The notes under the pieces: model-generated
Database searches by the model: none
What the model was told of the DNA's origin: nothing
Seen by the model: the letters and a program-made list of their open reading frames with translations, nothing else
Made by a program: the position numbers and the translations under genes
Shown here: positions 45,681 to 58,482 of the stretch, piece by piece
Position numbering within the stretch: the stretch's first letter is position 1
How the letters are laid out: each line of letters begins with the position of its first letter
Assembly (NCBI GenBank): GCA_950106755.1
Contig: OX467083.1
Span: forward strand, 39,136,555-39,200,554
Reading direction: 5' to 3'
Source: Climacium dendroides
Taxonomy: Eukaryota > Streptophyta > Bryopsida > Hypnales > Climaciaceae
DNA: 64,000 nt

Positions 45681-46964
45681 AAAGGAAAGTGAGAGCCAAG
45701 CTTGGCCTTCCCAGTTTACAGTAAGTTAAGTCTATACAAGAACGCTGAGAATTTGATTGTCATCAGCATTGAAGTTGCATTGAGTCCCTGATGATGACAC
45801 GACCATGATGTTGTTCGCTCCATTTGAGGGAAAAATTCAGACTGTTTCATCTTTCACTTTCAAGCAAGTCAATGCCAAGATGCTAACCACCCTTTCAGTT
45901 TGAGAGGTACCACTTGCTACTTTACTCACAAGAGGGGGTTACATTAGGACGGAGAGAAATGAGAGAGAGAGAGATCTCAGTATTTGCTACACAGGCAGTT
46001 ACAGAAGCTGTATTTCTGACAGCCAGCACCATTCCAACAGGGTACATGGCTGGGGGACCAATTTCTCTTCTCTTTTTTTCCCCATTCAAGTTTAGGGTTT
46101 GCAAAATGAACAAATTTTTATTTATTCAAGCCTTGCTGTCCACAGCTCAAATTTTCTACTTATCTTAAACCAGGGTACCATTTGTGTACCATTTCCAAGC
46201 ACCAGCCCAATAAGTGTCTGTCCATCTTGAGAATATTTTTCCTCTGCACACAGGCTCATTTCCTTAACTTAACTTAACTTACATTACAATTTCATGAGCA
46301 TTAGCAAGTTGCATTCCATCCTCCCATCATAAGAAAGTCATTTAGAAAGTCATAAGAAAGGGTGACTGCAATAGCGTCCATCATGTTTTAAACTCGCAGC
46401 CTTTAATGCCAAAAAAAAACACATGTACGTGCAATTATGCATCCCCATTTTGTACACACACCAAGTTCGAAAACTGTGTCCATGCAAGCTCCCCTCGGCC
46501 TTGGCTTCGGCCACAGTGATGTCTGTCTGTCTCGTCAATCAGCCAAGTCACAACAACGAAGTTACTGAGCGAGCAGGCAGGCAGGCAGACACTCCACCTT
46601 TCTGCCAAATCTCAGTCCAAGCACCTCAAGAGCTTCGAAGCGAGCAAACAAGGAAAAGGACTCCGAGGAGCAGAGCCGCTGCAGTCGCAGCAGCTGCAGC
46701 AGCAGCCTGAGTGAGTGCCTCAGTCGCATGCTTTGAATATATGATACTAATTTCCTCGGGCCTTTCGGGTGGATTCTATCAATGATGAGCCTACCTTTGC
46801 CATTGTAAGGGAGCGCTCCCACTTCGTATTGGGTAATTAAATAGGCCATGAGCATCCTCAATTATTTGAATGCGTACAGACAGGAGCATCCATTTGGTGA
46901 GCAAGAGAGAAAGAGAGCGAGCGAGGGTGTTGACTGTGTTCTTTGTCTCCACTGATCAGAGTGT

Positions 46965-47101
46965 GGAGCATATTATATATTTTTACTAACATATATATGT
47001 ATATGTTGATTGACCGAGAGCTGGAGCTTTAGTTGAAGCATATTATATTTTACTAACATGATATGTACAGTATATTGATCGAGAGGTGGTGCTTGGGTTG
47101 A
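46965..47101 (+). repeat. Tandem duplication of ~67 bp
   Basis: GCATATTATAT-TTTTACTAACAT-ATAT, then TTGATTGACCGAGAG, GGAGCTT and GTTGA recur in the second unit starting at about 47038. Confidence 0.75.
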
Positions 47102-47576
47102 GTGTTACGAGAAGTTTGCTTCTTCTATGATATTCAAGTACAAGGGTGCTACTGACTGGCAACACAATATTTAAGTCAGGGTCAGTGGAATGAAATAATG
47201 CAAAGATAGAATACATATAAGAGTAATTAGATCAATCCTTCTTCAGTTGTTGGTTTGTATTAAGTTAGTGGTTACATCAGTACAAAGCTACAGATCTGCA
47301 TGGTTTCCACAGATCTGAGTAACTAATGCGTAGATGTAACCATCCATTATCATGATTCCTGTAAAGTCACAGTGGAAGCCCCTTTGGGGTTCAGGAATGG
47401 TGAAAAAGTTGGGTTCTGTGTTGGAGAATGGAGCAAATATTTTGCATCCTGTTTTTCTCAGTACAGCTTTATTGGCGATGTCATTTGGACTGAGACTATG
47501 GCATGAACTCTTGCATCGACTAAGGTTTGTGAACCTGAATTTTTGAATCCTATCTAGAGTTTTTGAATCCTATCTA

Positions 47577-47987
47577 AGGTAGTGTACTGTAAAATGGACC
47601 ATCTCCTTCAAATGGACCTTAGCTTTAGGGGCAGAATGGAGATGAGGTGATCCTCGAATGGACCACTTTAGCAATTGAATGCATCTAAGGAAAATTATTT
47701 TTCTATTGCAAGAGTCAATCATAGTCTTTGAAACTGCACATCTCTTTAAAAGTTGCAAGAGGACAAATTTTGGGAGACTTATAGTCACAAATATAGGGGT
47801 CTGTGTCCTTTAATCTTTGAAAATTTACAAGTAATTCAAAAATGTTTGGAAAAATACAAAATCACTTGTGTTAAGTTCCATGTCTATTTTTTCTCTCTAG
47901 AAAATCATATAAAAATATTTTTGTCTACAGATACCTATGAAAAATGTGGACCAACCCTTAAATGGCCACTTTTAGAGCATACTACCT
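47577..47987. mobile_element. Stowaway-like element (TA target)
   Basis: AGGTAGTGTACTGTAAAATGG at 47577 and an inverted match ending AGCATACTACCT (47987) are the ends. TA lies directly on both sides (47575-47576 and 47988-47989). Same family and orientation as 38203-38572. 411 bp, no coding region. Confidence 0.82.
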
Positions 47988-47989
47988 TA

Positions 47990-48884
47990 CAATCACATTC
48001 GCAATGCACAACATAGTAAGGGTTTGATCAAAGAGGGGGAGGTGACTAGTTAGATCCCCTTTTTTTTTTGTTTGTCTGATTGAAAAGGGGAGATAATTAT
48101 TTTTTAATTTTAATTTAATTTTAATTTTACTTGTGTACCATCGATGGAATGTTGTTAATTTTGGTTTAAATCCCATAATATCCACTATCAATAAACTAAT
48201 ATTGTTGTTTACCTAGGATAGAGCCTCGCAATCGCACTGTTCTTGTTAATGATACATTTACACCCTCGACTTGAATTCAAGGTTTATTAATTATTTTTTA
48301 ATTTTATTTGGAATACCATATTAAAAAAATAGATACATCTATGGGATGTATCGTAGCACTTTCAACTTTGGGTCCTTAAAACTTAATATTGACATTCAAA
48401 AAGTGGGTTCTTTTGCTTTTGAGAGATACCAATAACATGAAGCTTCCTAACTTTAGTTTTTAGGCCGATTGAAACTTTAAAAATTCCCTTAAAAATAAAT
48501 TTTTACTGTAGTTTGAAGTTGAGAGATTATAATTACATTTTTACAGGTTAGAGTTTACTGTATAATGTTCTATTCTATTAAATACATGTAATGAAAAATC
48601 TTCGTATCTTTTAAGCATGTTTTGTACTTGATATGAACTCTTTTCATTTTTTATGTCAAGAATTCATTGTCCTATGTCTAAATTTGAATTTCTTGTAACT
48701 ATTCAAAGTACTCTGGAATACACTTCTTAATGATAGTAATTTCAAGTTCTGATTATGGACCAATAAAAAGTTAGAAATATATTTGGAAGATTAATATATT
48801 GTATGCATTGAGGATATTGTTAAGATTGAATTTTCCATTCAATCAAATATAGGTATGTGAGATTTTCTTTTTTGGTGATTTTTT
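47990..48884. other. AT-rich gene-free spacer
   Basis: No coding region or clear element is seen. Confidence 0.5.
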
Positions 48885-49378
48885 TAATGCTAAAGGACCA
48901 AATGGTTGTACAAATTCATTGTTGAGAGTGGAAAAAAGAGTTAAATTTTTCTCTTGGAAAAATTGCATAGTGTATTCACAATTCTTTGTACATCATAATG
49001 TTTGTAAATTTTTTGTCACATGCTATAAGTTATAAGTATGAAATTCTTCTCAAACTTAGTGTATGGAGATCTAATTTTATAAGCAATAGAATTTCATGAA
49101 TTCCAAACTTCCCACAGTACAAAAACTTGAACTGTGTAGTCAAAGTTGCTTGATCCTACCAAGCAGGCCCAAAAAAGCTTTTTCAATATTTTCAAACCCT
49201 TTAATCTTACAATATGAGCAATAAAAAATGCTGAAATTTTACTCTAAGTAGCTAGAGCACTATACTTTCAAGATTGTATGGTTGAAGATGTGATTTCTTA
49301 CTTGCTTATTTAGATTTAGGAAATGAAAAATGGAGGTCCTAGCAAAACATAGTCAAAGAACTTTAGGGTTTTTAGTTA
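48885..49378 (-). mobile_element. Degraded subfamily A element, inverted
   Basis: Opens with GCTAAAGGACCAAATGG and closes with CATAGTCAAAGAACTTTAGGG, matching the two ends of 22412-23340. The interior is diverged and shortened. Confidence 0.5.
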
Positions 49379-50847
49379 CGTTTCTATCATTTGTTTTGTG
49401 TAATCTTATCTCCATCAAGTTGATAAGAATGAGTAGTTTACATGTAGTTGTTGTAGACATTGAGTAATTTTTTGAATTTTCTTGAAATTATTTTACTATT
49501 TTTATACAATCCCCAATTGGATGTCTATCTTGGCCATTGGGGTTGGTAGTACGTACTATTTTTATCCAAAAATGCAAATTTGAAGCTCAAAATTGAAATA
49601 CAAGGACTTCTACTAAAGTTCACAAGTCCACAATGAATTTTCTAGAAATAATAACATTCATTTGTCCACCTTCCATATTTGCTCAAAGTGTACTATCTTT
49701 GCATTAATGCATAGAACACAAATTTTTTCCCCTAAAGATGAAAATAGTTGAGGAGTGTCTTGAAGTTAGAAATATATTCTCACTTTTCTAAAAATCAAAC
49801 ACTAAAAGACATATTTTCTTGATATTTTCTATTCTGCTTTTTTTGTACATAACTTTTTGAGGTAAATTTTCTAGGTCTGAATTTTTAGAAAATACTACTT
49901 TTTAATGCTTTACAAACTATCTATATTTTATTTCATTTACTCATTCCAAAAGTCACAATAATCATCGAAATAGGCCATTTTGAGCCCCAAAATAGCAAGT
50001 GTTTCTCACAACAACCCACCCAAATAAGTCTTGGTATAAGGTAGATGTACCATTTATTGTATAGGATATAGAACTAGACACCTACCACACACAAACTGGT
50101 ACATCTTCTGCAAGAAAGTAATCGTTGAAGGAATGTTTCTTCCACCAAAAACATTGTACATTGTGTGGTGAAGGGTTGTTGGAATTTTTCACAAAAATTA
50201 AATCTTTCTTGACAAGATTGACAATTGTATTGAATTTATATGATCTCATTGCTTTATTTTATTATCTCTAGAATTTGCACTTGACATGGATTCAATGCAC
50301 CAAATTTCAAGGAAAACTAGCTTAGAATTTGTAACAAAGAAAGCTTGAGTTCAAGGTTTGTTTGTATAATGATTGGCATGCCTACCTTAGATTAAACAAC
50401 TACCACTACAATACCTTCTTACAAGTATACAACATCCACTTTAGACTTTTTTTTGGTGTTGATATGTTTTCTTATGTTCTCATAGATTCCAATTTTCATT
50501 GCTTGAAAATTTTGCTACAATAAGGTAGTCTCCTCTTAAAGCGATCATGTTCTAAATTCATCTTCTAGGGAAGAATGTGTGACATGATCCTTAAAATATC
50601 TATTACTATTATTAATGAGTTGGGTAGGCTTAAAGGGGTGCTTTCAAAGTAGACCACCTTGACCCAATTGAAACTCTTTCAACAACAAATTTGTAACAAG
50701 CTATAGTTGAAGACCTCATCTTGTATAGCCAATTTTTTATATATTACTATACTCGGTTGAAAAAATGGTTAGATATTTTTAAAATTCTTAATGTAGGAAG
50801 TGACTCTTGGGGTGACTACAATGGTGCAATAAAGATACCATAGTTAA
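49379..50847. other. AT-rich gene-free stretch
   Basis: No supported gene or well-bounded repeat. Confidence 0.5.
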
Positions 50848-51739
50848 CGCCTAAAGGAACAAGGAGCCCAATTTGAACTTTTTGAAAACTCATGTAGGCT
50901 CTATTGACTTCATAATTTGGAATTTTTGTATGAATTTTTTAGTATGGATGCTACTCATTATAATCTACATATGAAGTTTTGTTTCATGTCATTCTGATAA
51001 ATATTGCAAAAGTAATTTTTTTTATTTCAATGTCAAACTAGATAGCACAAAATATATTCTAAAAAAATATTAATTATTTTTTGGGGGTTGTATAGATTGA
51101 TAACTATTCAAAAAAAATTGAACCATTGAATTTTGAATAATGAGTTAAAAGTTATGAGGAGCTTTATTTTACAAGCAATGAAGATTAAAAAAATCATTTG
51201 AAGTCATCTTTTGCTCTCAATTTTGAAAATTTTCAAATAAATATAAAAATAACATATATATAATGTTTACTAGAACATTCTCACCATTGGGATTAACAAT
51301 TCCCAAATTCTTCCAAATATTATTAGCATATCAGTTTTATCTTTCATTCAATCACACCTTCTATTTTGCAATTTTAAAAATGAACATGAAAGTTTTTTTG
51401 ATTAAATATTTAATGTATATTCTCAACTTATATTCCAACTTATTGAATAAAAAGCACAAGTTGTAGGACATGTGGTTTTTTTCTAAAAATGTTGAAAGAC
51501 AAAACTTCACCTTTGGGAAGTGCTAAAAAATCCTACATTTTGAAGTTTAGGCACATTGAACTTGCAATCTGTGGAGATAATCACTCTAACATTTTGAAGC
51601 AATGTATTTGAACAAGTAACTAAAGGATTTTATTGTTGGATTTGTTAAAAAATAAATATTGATGAAGATTTTGACTTTGCTTTCGAGACAAGTATTTTGA
51701 AACAATTTTGGGCCTCTAAGCATGAAAGAATTTTAGGGG
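50848..51739 (+). mobile_element. Subfamily B short element with TTAA on both sides
   Basis: Starts CGCCTAAAGGAACAAGG after TTAA (50844-50847) and ends GAATTTTAGGGG before TTAA (51740-51743). It aligns in the same orientation with 37357-38680 and in reverse with 43849-44709. 892 bp, no coding region. Confidence 0.85.
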
Positions 51740-51794
51740 TTAAAGATCCCTCCCCTTGTTGACAACAAAGGGGGGAAATATTTTGATTTATTTA

Positions 51795-52745
51795 CCCCTA
51801 GAGGTTTTTGACTATATTTTGGCCAAAAACACTCCAAAACTGCCATTTTTAGTACAAGTAAAAAATTATAGGAAAAAAACCCATTTGGGGACACATATAA
51901 CCATAGGATCTTGTAATACATTTGTTTGAGAAGATGTTGAAAAAATTTCAGAAATTTCCATTGTGATAATTGCAAGATATTAGCGTTTGAAGTGACAAAA
52001 ATCTTTTTTGGCCCTGAAAAAAATCGGGTAGCTATACTTCAGAAGGTCACATTTGTATGAAAAAATGTCCCAAATGGTGGTGCTTCTTTAGATTCATTCT
52101 TTAAGTCAATCGGCTACATGTTTAGAAATATTCAAATCATTTGGAATTGCAAAACATATAGGAAAAAATAGTAAGTGGAAAGAAATAGAGAATGATTTAA
52201 AATACAAAAATTGTTGAGAATTTAGTTATAGAATTGAAAAATGACAATCCCAATGGTTGTAATGTTGTTTTAAATAATCTACATCCTACAATTTTATTTT
52301 TTCAAAAAATATTGAAAATTGAGTAAAATAAAAGACTTCAAAGGATTTATTTTATAGTAGAGATTCTACAATTGCCTGCAACCTAGAACTCCTCATAACT
52401 TTCATCTCATTGATCAAAATGGAATGATTCAAATCTTTCCATATATATATAGAGAGAGAAAAAAACAATCTTTTTTTTGTTATTTAAAAAAAATTGATTT
52501 TTTAAGAATTTTTTTGAATTGCCAAAGCTACATGCCAAATTCTAAAAATGATATATCGTACAATATCTTTTTAACCATGTACTTAAAAATTATGATTTTT
52601 GGGGGGCCTTGTAACTACTTGTTCCCATGTAGTGTGAAAAATTCAAAAAAATAAAAATAAAAATTCCATTCATAGTAAGCTGCCAAAAATTATTAAATTC
52701 CCCCCCCCCCCCCCAAAAAAAAAATGCAGTTTGATTGTTTAGGGG
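51795..52745 (+). mobile_element. Subfamily A short element
   Basis: Starts CCCCTAGAGGTTTTTGAC and ends ATTGTTTAGGGG. Flanks are TTTA and TTGA, degenerate forms of TTAA. The interior matches 40990-41700 and the reverse of 22412-23340. A run of 15 C (52700-52714) followed by A lies near the right end. It begins only ~50 bp after the B element 50848-51739. Confidence 0.75.
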
Positions 52746-52879
52746 TTGAAATTCCCAATGTGGGATGTGAATAGGGAGGTGGATTTTCACATCAACATGT
52801 TTGGGAATGGAGTTGACAAAACCCCACCCACTATAATTTGCAATTGAGATGAGCATGAACGTGTTTATTTCAGACCTTA

Positions 52880-53345
52880 GCACAAGCCATTAATTATAAA
52901 ATATCCAAATACCTCTCGGCCTTGGGCGCTGCGTTCCATAGCTTAGCTACATGGCTAAAGCACACAGGATCCCGGATACCCACCACCTGTCCTAAATGGC
53001 CGGATCAATCAAAGGCCTTGATCCCCATATTTGACGCAAAATTAGATCGTTTTAGGTCTTTGACGTCGAGTATTTCGTGAAAGCCAAAAAGGTTGATCAA
53101 TCTCTCACACACACCGTGAAATCTTCCCACCTTGGGATGCAGCTCTGGTTCCAAGGTCAAACCATTTTGAGCCCCGTGGTAATTTACGCAAAAACTTTAA
53201 TGTGAGATTCACAAACGCTCGAATCTGTCGCAAAGAGAACCACATTGATTCAGGGTCAATGAGGAGGAGAATCACACTTCAATCCACAGCCTCAAAAGAC
53301 CACGAGGGAGCGGCTTGTGGTGTAAACTTAGTTCAGGCAATAGTT
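52880..53345 (-). pseudogene. Possible relic of a coding region, family not recognised
   Basis: A compositionally distinct block. On the minus strand one frame reads LEPELHPKVGRFHGVCERLI and on through NLFGFHEILDVKDLKRSNFA; after a stop at about 53010 it resumes as GHLGQVVGIRDPVCFSHVAK and LWNAAPKAERYLDIL to a stop near 52890. Upstream a different frame (LLIDPESMWFSLRQIRAFVN) looks coding, implying frameshifts. The text reads like real protein rather than chance, but I cannot name a family. It may be a decayed host gene or transposon fragment. Confidence 0.35.
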
Positions 53346-53530
53346 TTTTTTTTTTGTGGTTCTGGGGGAGCAAATGAAAGAACAGTGTTTCCTCCCTTTA
53401 ATTCACACCGATTTCTTAGTAAAAAATGAAATAAAATGAAAGAACATTCATTGCAAGAAATTCAAGCACAGCCTCAGTAAAGCTGAAGTGATGCTTTTAT
53501 TAATATCTCATCATTTGTGCTCAAAGAAAC

Positions 53531-53615
53531 TGAATGCATTGTTGTGCGAGAGAGAGAATGCATTGTTGTGCGAGAGAGAGAATGCATTGTTGTGCAAGAG
53601 AGAATGCATTGTCGA
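53531..53615 (+). repeat. 24-bp tandem repeat, three to four units
   Basis: GAATGCATTGTTGTGCGAGA plus GAGA starts at 53532 and 53556, followed by shortened units. Confidence 0.92.
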
Positions 53616-53962
53616 TTGTTTCTAATGCTAAATAAAAGGTAGCAGAATTTTTTTGGTGTAATTGATCACAAGGAGGTTCATAAAGTGGTTGGGTTCTGGA
53701 AGGTACATTTTGCTTTCTTCAATGTACCAATTGTATTTGTCAATGTATCCACAATGAACATATTAATGGGAATACTTTGAGTGATTTATGTGATTTCAAC
53801 TTCAAAATTTTCAACTAATTCCACGAAGGTTCCAAAAATATGAAATGACTTGAACTAAACGCCATTATGCCAATGCCATTTGTCTTTCAAGGAAATTTTA
53901 TTGGAAAATGTTTCAAGAAGTCAACCCCACACCACCACTTAAAATTGTGAATCAACTCTTAA

Positions 53963-54560
53963 CCCCTAAATGTCCAAGGCACTATGTTTTGGTATCAAAT
54001 AAACTTTGAAGTTAAATAAATCTTATCATAATATTATTTTGGATATTTTATTTTTAAATTTGATATCATCTAAATTTATTTTTGTTTTTTTCTATTGAAG
54101 ATTTTGTACAAGGATATCCATTGTAAATCTTGATTTCAAAGTGTTGGACGCTCTTATCGACTTGCCTCAAATATACTAGATCTTAGAGGGGGGAAATCAC
54201 ATTAGAAATTCATTTACAAAAATGGTAGATTTTCAAAAGTTATAAATCATTTCAATGGATATAAGTGTTATGTCCTCTAACCTCACATTCTTTTCATGAC
54301 CTCAAAGTTTAAATTTGACGTGTCAAAAGAGGATTGAAAGACTCCAAATCCCTTTCATAGTTTTAACACACTCTTGATTAAATGTTCTAATTTTTTTTTA
54401 TCCATCAATGATATTGTTGTATTTTCTTTTCCTATGTGATCCATAACAAGCTTAGTTCAAATTTATACCACTACAATTTTTAAAAAGTAGACAAAACTTA
54501 TCAAAGCTAGGAGCTTGCATTTTAGTTATGAGCAAACTCCAAGAAGCTAAAAAAATCTTG
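53963..54560. mobile_element. Rearranged subfamily C fragments
   Basis: CCCCTAAATGTCCAAGGC follows TTAA (53959-53962), a subfamily C left end in plus orientation. The part from about 54335 to 54560 (TCATAGTTTTAACACACTCTTGAT and onward) aligns with the reverse complement of the 4005-4638 interior. The piece is therefore a mosaic of opposite orientations. Confidence 0.5.
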
Positions 54561-54579
54561 GGCATTGATGCGCTTCATG

Positions 54580-54865
54580 GACCTCCTACCTTACAACAAA
54601 GTGAAGCCCCCCTTACATGCTAGGGGGCTGACACTATTCAAATGTGAATGAGAAATATTACAAGCCCCTCACAATATTCTCTTAACACTCAATTCTAGCG
54701 TGCCAAAGAATAGTCTTTCAAATCATTGTTCGAATCCTAAGTTTAGTTGCATAATCCTTTATTCTACTTGCTGAGTGGCCACTCAACTATTTTTGGATCA
54801 TATTTGTTGAGCAATGGTGAGGGACCAAGAAATTGAGGGCCCTTCAAAAACCAGATGAGAAATCA
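54580..54865 (+). repeat. Dispersed repeat, partner at 15290-15560
   Basis: Shares CCCTTACATGCTAGGGGGCTGACACT, ATATTCTCTTAACACTCAA and TTGAGGGCCCTTCAAAAAC with the partner, in the same order, with indels between. Confidence 0.65.
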
Positions 54866-57150
54866 GAGCCTGTCAAGTTTGGGAAGTAAGGATGTGGATG
54901 CTCTTCCCAAAAGAAGAATTTGTCATTTAAGGTGGAACTACCCAATACCACCATTTACCCAATTCCACCACCTACATATTCCTCCCATTTCCATCACAAA
55001 CCTATCTATTACCACAATCTTATTAATCCTTCATCATGATGGCAATGCACTTGGGGGGAGCGGACACATCAGGCCACGCTTCAACAATGGGTCTGGTCAT
55101 GCTTCAACAAGGCTCTACTCACACAGTTTTACATTTCCAGCTTTGAAAAATCACCAAAAATTCAGTTCTTGTCGAAATGTCTCCATTCTTTTTGCAATTG
55201 ACTTCTCTCAAACAACTCAATCTCCGGAAAATGTGAGAGCTGACAAAATAGCTTCTCCAAAGTACCTAGATAGCCAATCTGTGTGGTAACGGATGGTCCC
55301 ATCCCCCACATACTCTTTCCCTTCCCTTCCCCCCTGCTTTTTCCCAGCTTTTTCAGACAGTCTGTAGTTCCCCTTCTTTTTCTTCTTCTTCTTCTGTTCC
55401 ATACCTTCCATTTCCGGTCTTGGTTCTTCTTCCCACCCACCAGCCACCAGCCAAGCAAGCGTCAGCTGTTGGAAGAAGCAGCCAAGTGAAGCTATCCTCT
55501 TGTTTTTGCAAGCTGTCCCCAAGCGAAAAGGTTCCTTCCTGAACTCATTGGTGTGCAGAGTTGCAACTCCATCACAAAAAGAGAGAGAAAGAGAGAGAGA
55601 AAGAGAAGAGAGGCACTGCCTTTGATGGGCCAATTGAGTGCTTTCCAGCAAGGGAATGTGTGCGCCACCCAAGACAAAATTAAAATTGACGGTTGCCACT
55701 AATGCAGGACCCGACCGACCAACCAAAGAAAACCGACTGAGCTTGCCTTTTCTTTTTTCTTTTTTCTTTTTTGCCCAGCTGCTGTACCGGTACAGTTTAC
55801 GAAGCTTTTTACAGTACTGTAGAATTTCCTGTGTAGGACTCCAAGTATTTGACCAACACGGGAATCCAATCCTGGAAGGCTGCATACACCTTTTAAGTAC
55901 CTGTAAGTATCTTAAGCTTCAGTGATGGCCGTAGGATGCTGCTTATGGAAGTTAAGTAGCCTGTTCACTCAGACGTACAAGTAATTGACTGTAGACCATT
56001 TGAATTATAAAGCTTATTTTTTTAAAATTATTTTTTGAATGTTTTTTCCAAAAGAAATGGTGACCACTGCGATTAAATGGAGGAAAGAGAAGAAAACAAA
56101 CTAGCCTGGGAGCCAGAAGCGAGTCAACCTGGGGATTAGAAGCTTACTTGGAAATGGTGTCGAACAAGCTGAGTGAGTAAGTTATACACTGACAAGAACC
56201 ATATGTTAAAAAAAAAAAAAATGTATGAAATTGGAAGTTGGAAGTTGGAAGTCATGAATGGATTAGGTTGTGTGTTGTGGGGGGCAGCCTTCCATCAGTC
56301 ACTTGAGAATTGAAGGTTCAGACAGCAATGTAAGGGAAGCTGATTTGAAGCTGATTAGTCTCTGTAACATGCACTTGCAGCATGGCTGACAAGGAAGTTT
56401 GTTACAATAAATCATGTTTATGGGGGAGCTTGAGCATGGTTTACCGTAACTAAGCTTACAATCCCTGGGACAATAATAATAATAAGATTCAATGATTTAG
56501 GCTCCAGAGAAAGAGAGAAAGGGGTGGAGTTTGCATTGCGCTTTGCAGGATGTGGAAGTGAGTCACTTGAAGTCTGCGGTTTTTACCCCTGGGGAAAAAA
56601 CACTGGAAATTTTTAATTTTGCCACCCTTTGATAAAATTTGGAATTCGAAATTTGAACCAAAGCCCCGAAATTAGCTAGTAGAGGTGAAGAACATAGTAG
56701 TAGAGGTGAAGAACACATGACACGAAGCAGACGCAAAATCAAAATAATTTTTTTAGATTTACCTTCGGTTGGTGAAAGACAAACACAAGACATAGACATT
56801 GAATGACTTCTTTAACATCATCCTCAAGAATATTGTATTAACATTATATACTATATAGTATGGTGGAAAATGAATTAAAAAAAATATCTCCTTGGTCTAT
56901 TTCATATTTTTAATAATAAAAAGGTCTTCGACTTGTTCTATGGTCATTTAAGACACCAAGTCTCAACCAATTTTAAAGATATTATGATTTGGAAGCAATA
57001 TGAACAAAATAATAATAAAATAATTTTTAAAAAAACTGATTATTTCCCCTCTCTTCTCTTTTCCCATGTGTGTGTGCTTGTAAAGATGAGCTAGGCCATG
57101 TGGCTGCAAGCTGATTCAGTTAGGCCAAATGAATCGAAGTTAAAAATTTA

Positions 57151-57180
57151 GGGTTGGCCACTGGGGGTTGGGGGTTGGGG
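57151..57180 (+). other. G-quadruplex motif
   Basis: Four G-runs: GGG, then GGGGG TT GGGGG TT GGGG, with loops of 9, 2 and 2 bases. Confidence 0.7.
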
Positions 57181-58440
57181 TTGAAGCCAAGTGAAGTTGA
57201 TTGAAGCTAACTTAGCCGGGGGGTGGAGCACCTTATGTTACTGACTCCGTCTCTCTCTTCTCTTCCGTCGATCCGTCCCCTTGGCTGGGCTTGGCCTGGC
57301 CTGGTGCGTCCCATAAAAGCTGGTGAGTCTCAGAGTCCACAAGATCTTCATCATTCTCCCCCTCAGACTGGCTCCTAGTGTAAGTAAGTTGGGTAATGAT
57401 GGAAAAGAGTAGTCAGAGACTCAGTTCAAAAGATCTTTGACCCTTGACACACATTATAACGCTGTAAGATTGTGTGTGCTGCAATAGACTCAGCGGAGTA
57501 ACTTTTGGAACCAGCACCAGGACCGGCCTGCCCTGCCCTGCCCGGGCCCAGGTAATAAGCAACGCCCCACCACCTTTACCTGACCTTTACCTTTACCTTA
57601 TTACTTACAGCCTCTGTGCGTGGCAGCAGCAGCAGCAACCCAAAAAAACAAAACAGAAACAGAAATAGAAACAAAAACAAAAACAAGCTGGGGCTCCGGT
57701 CCCATCCTTCTCCTCTCGATCGCAGTAACGTACTTGAATCTGAGTTACAGAAACCAAAGTAACGTAAAAACAATCTGCTGAGGAGGGCAGGCAAGGCAGG
57801 CAGGTTAGGCAGTCCCAATTTGTTCCTTCAGGAAATGGACTTTGGTACTTGGGAAGACACTGTCCTCCCTCGGTAGGCTAGCGCCCCTGGAAACCCACCC
57901 ACTGAGACTGGCTAATCCATATGTCCATCTTGACCCATATCACACAACGAATATATGTTTGGAAGACTTTCAGAGGCCCCTCCACCCAAATCTCGCCTGG
58001 CCTTCGTACAGAGGCGGGAAGGGAGTATGTGTGCCTCCCCGAAAATGCCTTGGCCTGAAATGTACCTATTTCATTCATTTCAAGGGACAATTCCAACCTT
58101 GTTGGACCGACCTTATTAGAAAACATTGGATCTGTACACACACTGCGCCATGCAATCTCTGCACATACTGTAGCTGATTTATAAGGTACTTCGGTAGCAT
58201 GTTTGCCACCTTCTGTGGTTCTTTTTTGGCTGATTTTTTTTTGGGTAATTCCGTGTGTGAATGTTATGGGTGCTGGCCACAAGTTACTAGGCCGTGGTTG
58301 CCGCCCTCATGGATTAAAAATAAAGATCCATGAGAAGTGGCCATTGAAATTGCAAGAAGGTGAGGGAGGAGAACTTCCAGGGGAAATCGTGGAAGTTTTC
58401 ACCGTATAGCTTTCGAGATTACAATGGTCAACCGTGAGTT

Positions 58441-58482
58441 GGGGTTGGGGGGGCAGATTTGGGGCGCTGGGGTGTTCAGGGG
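58441..58482 (+). other. G-quadruplex motif
   Basis: Five runs of at least four G with loops TT, CAGATTT, CGCT and TGTTCA. Confidence 0.75.

Larger units (their letters stand above)
44710..47576. other. Mixed-composition stretch, no supported gene
   Basis: Less AT-rich than the desert. It contains a 23-bp tandem repeat (45555-45680), a GA-rich patch near 45955-45975, CAG-type repeats (46677-46708) and a ~67-bp tandem duplication (46965-47101). Open frames of 60-100 codons on both strands overlap low-complexity sequence and have no recognised domain. It may include promoter or leader sequence of an unrecognised gene. Confidence 0.4.

Noticed and set aside
46423..46710. Plus-strand frame ending in an Ala run
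   Set aside because: The Ala run comes from a short GCA/CAG repeat and the rest has no protein-like character.
54726..54740. tRNA B-box-like GTTCGAATCC
   Set aside because: No A-box, acceptor stem or cloverleaf can be formed around it; it lies in a dispersed repeat.
55217..55885. 222-codon open frame on the minus strand
   Set aside because: It crosses GA/CT microsatellites and a Lys run, overlaps comparable frames on the plus strand and shows no domain; likely chance openness in less AT-rich DNA.
57878..58282. 134-codon open frame on the minus strand
   Set aside because: No domain, and an equally open plus-strand frame covers the same bases.
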